A stretch of DNA of 64,000 nt from Eutreptiella sp. 'Long Island Sound 2002' (lineage: Eukaryota; Euglenozoa; Euglenophyceae; Eutreptiales; Eutreptiaceae), in contig OZ038380.1 in the NCBI GenBank assembly GCA_964036045.1, positions 169,953,786-170,017,785 of the forward strand, read 5' to 3'. A program made the translations under genes and the position numbers. The notes beneath the pieces were generated by a model, which was not told the DNA's origin, made no database searches, and saw nothing but the letters and a program-made list of their open reading frames with translations. Of the stretch, positions 12,723 to 22,399 are shown piece after piece. Each line of letters opens with the position of its first letter. Positions within the stretch are counted from its first letter, which is position 1.

Positions 12723-12904
12723 CGACCTTCTCCTGAGGGTCCGCCAAGCCGCTGTCTTGGCCCCACCATCCCCCCCCCCCCCCCCCCCGGCGCTGCCCTG
12801 CCCCCCCCGCACCCCCCGAGACAACCGCGCGATGGAGAGACTGTCGCGGGATTGGGCATGGGGCAGGAGGTGGGGAAGCGGTACGTACGCCGCTTCCTCG
12901 TTCT

Positions 12905-13099
12905 ATGGCGGGCAACCGATTGGAGCGAGCAACCGCTTTGGCGGCACGGTGGTCTCGACTCGGGGGGGGTCTGTCCCCGGCGCCCCCCCCGCTGTACCAA
13001 GCGCCCCCACGGGACGAGACTTTGATCTGCCCCGTGCTCAAGGGTGGGTGGGTCTGCAGTCTGGGCCCCCCTTTCAATGGTGGTCCCCCGCGGCATTGA
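12905..13099 (+). pseudogene. Possible second ADP-ribosyltransferase fragment, opposite strand
   Basis: 31 bases at 13011-13041 are identical to the reverse complement of 9207-9237 in the last exon of the ART gene. The plus-strand frame reads RDETLICPVL just as in the gene. Flanking sequence shows no clear similarity, so this is either a remnant of a second diverged ART gene or a short captured fragment. A possible donor (AAGG|GTGGGT) follows. Confidence 0.4.
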
Positions 13100-13508
13100 T
13101 CCACGCGCCACACCTCACTCCGTCATCCTGGACGTCCATCAAGGGCTCATCATCATGGCCAAGAGTTCCATCGCCAGACCAAACGTATTCGAGGGGGTCA
13201 TCGACGGGTTCTTGTGTGGCGCCAACCACCGCCGTGGCTGTGTCGCCCGCGTGACAACACTCAAGGCCGCCCTCGACCACGTCTTCGGTGGTTCCAGTGG
13301 TCGGATCGCTCGCGAGTCGTGAGTACCTCGAGTCCGTACTCGAGTCGTCATCGCTCCAACCGACCACGCTGTCATTCGTGAAATCTGCATCGGTCCCCTC
13401 GTGCGTAGCAAGAAAAGAGGGCTCGCCCTCGCCACCACCGCGTCCGCTCATTGCCTCGTTCGCTGATGAAACTCCCTCACGTGCAATGCACTGAGCAGCT
13501 CCCAACAT
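13074..13508 (-). CDS. Acidic hypothetical exon
   Basis: A minus-strand open frame from ATG at 13508 gives a Ser/Asp/Gly-rich acidic stretch with WSDDDSSTDSRYSRL and later EPVDDPLEYVW. It has no recognised domain. A CTCGAG-rich palindrome (about 13320-13345) lies inside it. It could be the N-terminal exon of the minus-strand ART gene or an independent gene. The opposite strand is also open, so the coding strand is not certain. Confidence 0.3.
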   Translation of the reverse strand: MLGAAQCIAREGVSSANEAMSGRGGGEGEPSFLATHEGTDADFTNDSVVGWSDDDSSTDSRYSRLASDPTTGTTEDVVEGGLECCHAGDTATAVVGATQEPVDDPLEYVWSGDGTLGHDDEPLMDVQDDGVRCGAWINAAGDHH

Positions 13509-14239
13509 GAACACTGGGACGGAAACAGAGCAGACACGATGGCTATTTGTGACCCCCCGCCCCCTGCCCCGCATTCCACTGGTGGTTTCGAGACAGCTGC
13601 GTAGGACTGTGGTCAAAGTCTTGCCTCATGACGAAGCGGCTTGAGGGTTTTCCAAATCGATGTTTTGGCTCCGGAACTCTGAAACCGAAAAGCTCATAAA
13701 CGGCAACCCATGAGCCAATCAGAAACAACTAGAGCACTGCTGGTCAGACTTCGGATGTGCTTCTTCAAGCACGACAATGTCACGCAGACACACGAAAAAT
13801 ACACGAGACAGTTCACCTTTTCTAATGGTACATTGCTGGGGGTCTGGGCAACCACAAATCGGAGACCCGTTTCCTCGACCAGCGCAAGGAGCCCACCGGA
13901 GACAAGACAATGTGCATAATCAAATGGCAAGTGATGCGGATGATGAGACTACAAGGGGTCATTGTGCCTGCACCAGAAAGCAAACCGAAATGGGAAATCA
14001 GAGTTGGGGGAATTGCTGTCTCTGTAAATGTAAATGTCATGCCACCCCCATCTACTCTGCAGCCTGCTGGCTTCTCCTCATCTGCATGTTGTCCATTTGC
14101 AATGATCACATCCTGCACTTCAATTTCAGCCGCACAGAATCTTTGTCACTGTGTGCACACAAATCAGGATGAGGCATATGTCACCATCTCCGGGAGGGAG
14201 GGGGCGGGTGCCCAGTGCCCTGCTGGGGAATTACACGTC

Positions 14240-14505
14240 ATTTACCCCCCAAAGAACCCCCCTCACAAAAAGGCGCCACACAGCAACACAGGCATCAAGA
14301 GACCAGCAAAGAAATCATTATATGAATCATATGACGGGTCAAAATCGAAAAATCATTGGGGGGTCATTTCGTCTCCAGAAATGATGATTTATGAGGGGTT
14401 GCACATCCAATATCACCCATTGGGGTATGCTTCCGAATGACCCGGAATGACCGCGCCCGCCCCTGCACTTGATCTAGCAACCTCTCTTCGAGGTGATTTG
14501 AATGG
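14240..14505 (+). repeat. Interspersed repeat family F, copy 1
   Basis: It contains AATGATGATTT and TTGGGGTATGCT and ends in TTGATCTAGCAACCTCTCTT followed by CGAGGTGATTT, matching the ends of 17560-17791 and 18225-18416. A fixed shared right end suggests a short mobile element. Confidence 0.75.
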
Positions 14506-14511
14506 AATTTT

Positions 14512-14728
14512 AAATATTGGGGGGGGCTACAATTTTGAAGAGGGAGGGGGGGGGGTAACAAACTTGAACAGGGAGGAAGGAACTCACAAATTTGAATAGG
14601 GAGGGGAGGGAGCTAGGAAATTTGAATAGGAAAGGGGAGGACAACAGCAAATTTGAATGGGCAGGGGGCACATTGGAATAGGGAGGGAGGGGGGGGAAAG
14701 TAGAAAATTTGAATGAAGGGAGGGGGTG
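14512..14728. repeat. Minisatellite AAATTTGAATAGGGAGGGG
   Basis: Six to seven imperfect units of about 30 bases, each AAATTTGAATAGG plus a G-rich tail. Confidence 0.85.
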
Positions 14729-14861
14729 CTTGGCTTGGCCCTCAACATTCTACCCAACATCACCCTGAAATAAGCTTGAACTCCAGTTGTGCTCAATCAG
14801 TTCCTTGGGACCACTCCACAGGGGTTACAATGCAACTGGTTGCGGTTGTCTCTCAGTTTTT

Positions 14862-15608
14862 CTATTTGCATTGGGTTGAGGAAATAAGGCAATATGAAGC
14901 GAGCAATTCGCTCCTGCACCCTCGAAAACTCCTCACCAAAATCGGTGTAGATATTCCTGGGCCTCTGGGGTTGGAAGCAGTGTGTGTTTGCTGGTGTCTA
15001 AATCCACTCCACTCCACTCCACCCCACCCCACCCCACCCCACCCCACCCCACCCCACCCCACCCCACCCCACCCCACGCCACGCCACGCCACCCCACGCC
15101 ACGCCACCCCACGCCACGCCACCCCACGCCACGCCACGCCACGCCACGCCACGCCACGCCACGCCACGCCACGCCACGCCACGCCACGCCACGCCACCCC
15201 ACGCCGCGCCACGCCGCGCCACGCCACGCCACGCCACGCCACGCCACGCCACCCCACGCCACTCCAATCCAAGGGGGCATCATGCTCTTGTTCAGGACCA
15301 TTGCACTCATGCACAATGCGAATATACTGGTCACGTGCAGAGGGATCCAAAACTTGGGCAGCCACAAACTCATTGTTTGTGTACCACTGGTATGTGACAG
15401 GGAGCCCGGCAGAAGAAGTGGAATTGTGCATGACCACAGAATGGAGCCCAACAGGCCGGCATATACACGAGAAAACAAGAGCATCAATATAGGATTGGGT
15501 CATGTTCAAACAGGGTTGCATGTGTGCAAACAGGATCGTTACAGCTTCAAACAGGATCCGTGCACGTTCACACAGCACATAGCACAAATTTGAAACCACG
15601 GAAACCAT
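14862..15608 (-). pseudogene. Open frame of unknown, possibly transposon, origin split by a simple repeat
   Basis: The minus-strand frame has unique sequence at both ends. The first part includes QWYTNNEFVAAQVLDPSARD and the last about 45 residues follow the repeat. A translated pentanucleotide array (WRGVA-like) sits between them. The unique parts look like protein but match no family I can name. Confidence 0.25.
15003..15272. repeat. Pentanucleotide repeat CCAC(C/G)
   Basis: About 54 tandem 5-base units, first CCACT, then CCACC, then mostly CCACG. The unit contains no stop in any frame, so all frames stay open across it. Confidence 0.95.
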
Positions 15609-15892
15609 GGTTCAAAAAAGGCCAAAATTGCGGAAACATGGGGTTGCCATGTTAAAACAACAGTGTGTTAGTGCAAGGGGGGGGGGGGGGGGACTCACTC
15701 TGGAGCCTCGATGCCAGTCTGACGCAATACATGCAAACGGGGGGGGGGGGGTGTGGTAAAAGGCAGATGACCAGATGTGCCATGTACAAACAAATCTTGT
15801 TCAACACAGAAATTCTATTGCCCATCGGCAAGACACCTCTAAGAGGGAGGGAGCACAGTCAGTCAATCAGTTAGCTAGTCACGAAGTCATTC

Positions 15893-17180
15893 AGAAGCCC
15901 CCCATCCGCCCTCCAACATCCAAATAAGGTGAAAAACACATGTAGAGGGTCTAAAACATGCTTTACGTAGGAGATTTGATCATTATGAATGGTCCCAACA
16001 TGAAAAAAAACAGTTTTGAAAAATTCCATTTTTGAGCTGCTGAGAGTGGAAAATTGCATAAGCAGGTTGCGCCCCAGCCCTTTGACCGCGTCCAAACACC
16101 AAATAGGTTGAAAAGCACATGAATAGGGTCTAAAACATGCTATACATAGGATATTTGATCCTTTTGGATGTTCAGATAATTAAAAAAATCAGTTTCGGAA
16201 GTTTCCATCTTTGAGCTGCAGAGGCTAGAAAACTGCATGAACAGGTTGTACCCCAGCCCCCTTGGGACCCCCCACCCTGCAAAAGAAAACCACCAAATAG
16301 GGTGAAAAACACATAAAGAGGGCCGAAAACATGTTTTACATGGAATATTTGATCATTTTGGATGGTCAGAATGTAAGAAAAATCAGTTTTGGAAATTGTA
16401 TTGCCTTTGGCAAGTCCACCTCGCAGAGGATCTATCCGAAGCTATGCAGTCCCTTAGGAGACTCGGGACTTCGGAGGCTTTGATACCGGGGGCGATACTG
16501 CGAAACATACCATACATGGGTTGGATGGTCATTTTGTGTGGTCATGATATCAAAAAAATAATCTTCGAAAATTCTATTGCTTTCAGCAAGTCCACCTCGC
16601 AGAGAATCTACCCCAAGCAACACACACCCAAAATAGGGTAAAAACTACATAAATACGGGCTAAAACATGCGTAACATATCTCGGGTCGTCATTTTAGGTG
16701 ATCACAATAGCAAAAAAATAAGTTTCGGAAACTTCGATTCTCGAGCTGTCCAAGCAAGTTATGCACCAATCCCTTGGGAGCCCCCCCCCCCCCCCCCGGC
16801 ACCCAATACCCAAATAGGGTGAAAAACACATAAATACGGCCTAGATAATGCTTTACATACCTTGGATGGTCATTTTACGTGATCACGATATCAAAAAAAA
16901 AATTGTTTCGAAAACTTTGATTTTGGAGCTGTCCAAGGTGAAAAACTGCATGAGCAGGTTGTGTACCAATCCCTTGGGAACCCCCCCCCCCCCCGCACGC
17001 CAAATACCCAAATAAAGTGAAAAACACGTAAATACGGCCTAAAACATGCTTTACAGACCTTGGATGGTCATTTTAGGTGATCACAATATCAAAAAAATAT
17101 GTTTCGAAAACTTCGATTTTGGAGCTGTCCAAGGTGAAAAACTTCATGCAGGTTGTGTACCGGCCCATTCACTCATGTAA
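15893..17180. repeat. Satellite array 1, about 185-base units
   Basis: About seven diverged units. Each carries in order AAATAGGGTGAAAAACACAT, a TAAAACATGCTTTAC block, a TTGGATGGTCATTTT block, ATATCAAAAAAAT, a GAGCTGTCCAAGGTG block, GCAGGTTGTG and CCCTTGGGA. In later units a C run of up to 14 follows. The last unit ends in CCGGCCCATTCACT. The same family recurs at 17763-17985 and 52965-53575. I found no gene in the array. Confidence 0.92.
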
Positions 17181-17559
17181 GCCATTATTAGTGGAAACGG
17201 TCATTTTGCGTCTTTGGCGCGGGGTCTGACCGGCCCTCGGCAAGGCTACAGACCGCAAAAAACGTCCTTTTGTATCCTACTAGGCATATACTGTCACAAC
17301 ATCCCCACTCACACCCCTCAGAGTGGGTAGCACGGGGTCACCGAGGTCGCCAAAATGCCAACATAGCAAAAATGGCTGAAAAGTGCATAAACTGCATCAG
17401 CGCTCGTCCCACTCCGCCCCATACAAACCCCATGGAGTCCGGACCCGGAGACACTTTTTCGGCTCAAAATAAAAAAAACCAAAAGATTCATAATTTTCGA
17501 CCCCAAAAAAAAGAGGGTGTCATTTTTGAACCCCCCCCCCTCCCTCAAAAGCTCCAAAA

Positions 17560-17791
17560 AATCAAGTGGGGGGGGTCGGGGGGGGGTCCGGACCAAAAAA
17601 CTCATCGGGGGGATGCGTTTATTGGACAAAATAATGATTTGACAAGGGGTTAAACTAGCAATTCAACCCCTCTGGGTAGGGTACACGAATAGGCCCAAAA
17701 AGGCCCAAAATGGGGGGCGTATGTGGCGTTTTCCCCTATACACGGGCCTGCCTGGCTTTGATCTAACAACCTCTGCGAGGTGATTTCCATT
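17560..17791 (+). repeat. Interspersed repeat family F, copy 2
   Basis: Shares AATGATTTGACAAGGGG and the end TTTGATCTAACAACCTCTGC followed by GAGGTGATTT. It abuts a satellite unit directly. Confidence 0.7.
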
Positions 17792-17985
17792 TTTGAGCCG
17801 TATAGGGTGGAAAACTGCATAGGCAATATGTGTACCAATCCCTTGGGAGAGCCCCCCCCCCCCACACACACACCCAATACCCAAATGAGGTGAAATACTC
17901 ATAAATACTGCCTAAAACATCCCTTACAAAGGTTGGATGGTCATTTTGTGTGGTCTGCGAGGTGCACTTGCCAAAGGCAATAGAC
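17763..17985. repeat. Isolated satellite unit
   Basis: Contains the GAGCCGTATAGGGTGGAAAA, CCAATCCCTTGGGAGA, C-run and AAATGAGGTGAAATA blocks of the 185-base satellite. Confidence 0.8.
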
Positions 17986-18224
17986 TTTTTCAAGTGCCAC
18001 TAAACAACCTACCCAGCGTGAAAATGGCTAAGTCCTCACTGGCAAGGGGCCATATGGGGGGGGGGGGGGGGCGACTAGGGTACCCGGAGTTGGGACCCGG
18101 GAACCTGCCATAGGTAAGGGGGTACATCCAGAAGAAAAAAGTTCTTCAGGACCCAAGTACAAATACACACACAACGGCCACAATATGCAAAGAAGGTCTG
18201 AACCCACACACACCCGCAAAAAAG

Positions 18225-18416
18225 GGGTACCTGGATACAGGGGTTAAAATCAAAAAAATTATTGGGGGATTATTTTTGGTCCTAAAATGATGATTTCACA
18301 AGGGGATAGACGTCAGAAACCATACGTTGGGGTATGCTACGCGAGACCCCAAAAAGGGGGGGCTATACGACGCCTACGCCTGCACTTGATCTAACAACCT
18401 CTCTTCGAGGTGATTT
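18225..18416 (+). repeat. Interspersed repeat family F, copy 3
   Basis: Contains AAATGATGATTTCACAAGGG and GTTGGGGTATGCT and ends in TTGATCTAACAACCTCTCTT followed by CGAGGTGATTT, as in the other copies. Confidence 0.75.
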
Positions 18417-18507
18417 ATTTCATCCAGGGCTCCATTTCACACTGTGGTGGAGCCTGCCCCTCATCATGCTTACTTTTTGCCTCCCTCTTGCAGTTCAGCC
18501 ACTGCTG

Positions 18508-19077
18508 TCAGGGAGAGAACAATGGTTTTATCAACCAATTCCATCGTGACCAGCTTTCTGCAAGTAGTGACCCAGGGCATAACGTGCATAATGTTGCATC
18601 GCGGCAAGTGCGCATTGTACAAAGAACGCACAGGAGCATCCCCCAGCAGCACGGCAGTGTGCAGTGGCTTGGTAGGTGGTATACTGTGCACAATTCATGG
18701 CCAGTCGCTTGCTTGAGATGGGTTGCAAAGGCTTTTAGATATACTCTGAGATGCAGAGATGCTGATGGTGTGAGGCACATGATGCAAAGAAGCAGAATTT
18801 TCAATGCACTGCATTCATCCATCAGTTTTCTGGCTGCCCCTACTGATGAACCAGTTGTGGCATGCACTGCTGTCAGGCGTTTCACTGCAGCGCGGTCATG
18901 CACAACTTCAGTTGCACCACGCTTGTACAACCCCCCCCCCCCCTGAGGGGGGATGAACAGGGGGGGGGGGGGGCTGGACAGGGGGGGGGTACTTTTTTGC
19001 CATTTGGGATGCAGAGCACGTCTCCGCTGCAGAAGGCAGACTTTCGTCACTCCACCCGAGCTATAGTACAGTGCCAC
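18508..19077 (-). pseudogene. Cys-rich open frame, possible transposase remnant
   Basis: A frame of 189 codons with a helix-like middle (AARKLMDECSALKILLLCIM) and a Cys-rich end (LCVLCTMRTCRDATLCTLC). The Cys spacing differs from the fragments at 7.9, 47.4 and 51.1 kb. The N-terminal part is translated from G/C homopolymers and is probably not protein. No family is recognised. Confidence 0.25.
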
Positions 19078-19272
19078 TGTGGCTATGGCTCTTCCATTGA
19101 AGCTACAGCAGGGCCAATGTATTCAGCGTATTGCTGTGGGCATCACCGGTACCACATGTGGTGGTAGTGCGACTACTAACATCAAACACATGTATGACAT
19201 TAGCGCTGTCTCAGCACATGAAGTAGAAGCGTGGTCGGTAGCACTGTTGACATGGCTAAGACCATCCCATCC

Positions 19273-22200
19273 TCAATCCAGGGGGTCATTGCCACTGTGG
19301 ACCCTTTGTAGTGACCCCGGCTGTGACTCTGCCTGTGACTGTGCCTGCAACTCTGCCTGTGACTCTGCGTGCGCCTGTGCGTGTGCCTGTACCGGTGACT
19401 GTGCAGAAGGCTCCGACTGTGCCTGCGAACCTGCCTCAGCCTGCAACAGCACATCCCGAACTTGCATTAGAACCTCGCCCAGCTTGTTTTCCCCGAGCCC
19501 TGTCTTTCCCACGCCCCAAAAGTCGTCACCTTGCACAACAATCCGCTTGCCGGCAGTGGACAACAGATATGGCCTTAGTGTATCAAATTGAGAGAATTTG
19601 GCGTGTGTCACTTTCCAAGCTGTTTGCACTCGCACAGCCCCCCAGTCAGGCCGGAATCCTGACCTGTGGTTCCGTCCCATCTGCACGACGTCCACAACAT
19701 TACGCTGGGACTGCAGTCTTCTCTGGAAGGTAGGATCCTTCGGAAACTTGGAGGCCTGCATGTAATGTTCTGCAGTTGGCCAGCCACCAGCTTCGATGAC
19801 CTGCAGGAATGGCGGAGTGCATAGGATGAAGGAGATGTGACTGTGCGGGCGGGCTCAGTCCATCAGCTGGACAGCGAATTGCATGCACTGAGTGCTGTAG
19901 CTCGGAAAATAGCGTGATGATTGCGAAGCATCAAAAACCTGCATTCCGAGCAGGATAGACTGTGAACCGTACAAACAAAAGCATTGCATTCCAGCGGTGC
20001 CGTCTCATTTCCGTGATCGAACACTACCATTCCTTTTGTTGAAAACAGAGCGCTTGCATAGACAATCTGAAGCCTGCCATGCGCACATGCATGACAAAGC
20101 AAGCCGTCGTGGACATGCCGGTATCCTTTTGGGGGTCAATGGAAATTCTCATATGTTTGGCTATTCTGGACTTTGTTTTAAGTTGTTTTCCTCAAAAATA
20201 GAAGATTTCTTTCAGAAAAACCATTTCCAACGCTTGTGTATGGATATTGGAGGCAGCTAGATCACGCTCCCTCCTTGGAGAGGTAGCGTGATCTCGCGGA
20301 TCCAATAAATCACAGCGACTTTGAGACGCTGCAATTTTGAGCATTTGAAAAGTTGGTTTTACTTCTTTTTAATGGATCCGATCGCTTAGATCGTTAAAAA
20401 ATCGAAGCGTGCCCTTTAAATGTGGCGCACAAAAGTTGTGGCGGAACGGCGCCGCGCGCTGTTGCCTCCGCAACTTTTGCACGCCAGATTTAAAGTGCAT
20501 GCTTCGACTTTTTAACGATCTAAATGATTAGGTACTTGAAAAAGATGTAAAATCAACTCCCCAACACCTTGAAATCCCAGCGTTTCACGATTTTCAGCTG
20601 GCGATCGCTGTCGGCGATGGCGACGCGACACGGCGCCAAAGAGCGCTTTGCGAATCTTATAGTAAGTGCGAGGTGTTTTGCGTTGGCAAACTTAATTTCT
20701 ATGCTCTTTACATTGCATGTTCCTTGTACTAAACCCCCCCCCCCAAATACTGTACCCCGGGGTACGTTATTTGCCTGACGCTCAATAGGGCCAGGGGGGT
20801 ATACTATTTGGGGGGTATACTAATTGGGGGGTATGGTATTTCAGCCCTTTCGCTGTCACCCTCACCCTCACCCCTCTTTGTCAGTGGCCGATGCTTGGGA
20901 TGCCACAATATTAAAAACTGCTACAGCGCGTCCACAGGCTTTTGGACAGTTGGGCTACACCTGGGGCCACGGTGAGGTGGTCAGCCTCCGCTCTTTGCCT
21001 GACTACAAGTTTGATCCTGATGAGGCTTTTGCGGATGTGTGTGTCACAGGTGCTGATGGAGCTGCAGCGGCACCTTCAGCTGCTGTGGCCCACGCCTCTA
21101 GCAGTGTTTCAAATGTAAAGAGGCAAACCACAATCACCGCTTTCTTCAAGTGAGCTACTGTGTAGTGGTGTTGAGACCGTGTCCCGAATTTGTTCGTGTT
21201 TCGTTTGCTTGTATGTGATGAAAAGGGGGTATACTATTTGGCAAAACGCTTATTAAGCCAAGGGGGGTATAGTATTTGGGGGGGTATAGTATTTGGGGGG
21301 GGTACACTAATAGGGGGGGGGGTTTAGCTCTTGGGGGAAGTCCCATAGGCAAAATGGCCGCTTTGCCACATGATTGGGGCATGCACACGGGCAATGGCCC
21401 CAGGGCGGTTGCTCGGGGACATACCAAGCCTGGCGATGGCACCGCGTAATAGTTTGACAACACATTGGATGCGTCCATTGCGTTGAACCAGCATTCATAC
21501 TGCGCCTGCAACCGGGCCCGCACTGCCATCGCAATGTCGGCCCAGCGGTGGTGGGACCAATTGTAAGGCCGGCTCAGGAACTGGGTCGCGGCGAGATTCG
21601 GAGCCCGCGACTCCGCCACAAGCCTCAGCAAGCCGGTTCCAAGGAGGCGTTCCCGCAGCCTTTCGTCTTGATCTGCACGAGCAGCAAACGCTGCCGCCAG
21701 CGCAGAACAGTACTCTTCGAGGGGGATCATGTTGACGTTTGCCTGCAGGCGCGCGGTCTCAAGGTCTTCGCACCCCCGCACGTACTCTTGCAGCTTTGGC
21801 GACGGCTGCGCATGGGGGCCACCGAGGGAATAGTGCTCTACAGACGGCCAGTCCAGGCCATGGATTCCCAGAAAAACAGGGCGTCGTCCCTCTTGTGCCA
21901 CGGCGGCGATTCTAAACCGTGGAGCGACAGCAGGTCCGGGGAAGCCATCAGCTGCTCAAACTCCCGCTGCGTGTACCAGAGCGCACGTTGAGCGTACCGG
22001 TTTGCCAGTGCCCGGGCATTGCGGATGGTGCTCGCGACCTCCGGGTGGCTGGTGGAGTCTGTGAATCCGAGTCCCACAGTCTCTTTGTACAACGTCTCGG
22101 TGGCGGCCAGTCCAAATTGAGCAGCGGCCAGGCTCATGGCGATCGCACCGGTTGTGTCGGTATCTCCACCCATCAAAATTAGCAGATGCATAGCGTGCTA

Positions 22201-22337
22201 CACAGCAGGGCGTGCGGGGCGGTCGACAGGGTGTCTTTGTCCTACAGCACCACCACCACGAACAGGGGGGGTAGGCCGGTACCCTCCGCCTGTGCCGTCC
22301 CTCCGTCTGTCCCACCCTTTCTTCCCGCCTCTCTTTT

Positions 22338-22399
<62 letters not shown>

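Larger units (their letters stand above)
10923..13010 (-). other. GC-rich region with possible upstream ART-gene exons
   Basis: Minus-strand segments near 11836-11412 and 12456-12190 have coding-like GC-rich codons and possible acceptors, for example ACCCCACAG before FHRYVLVPVDPQPS near 11843. They could supply the missing 5' exons of the ADP-ribosyltransferase gene, but two or three frames are open in each and I cannot choose. C runs lie at 12620 and 12770. There is no recognised domain. Confidence 0.3.

Noticed and set aside
14713-15492. Plus-strand frame with a long TPPHPTPPH-like run
   Set aside because: It is the translation of the CCAC-type pentanucleotide array.
15893-17180. CRISPR-like array
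   Set aside because: Units are diverged along their whole length with no constant repeat and variable spacer pattern, and the genome is eukaryotic.
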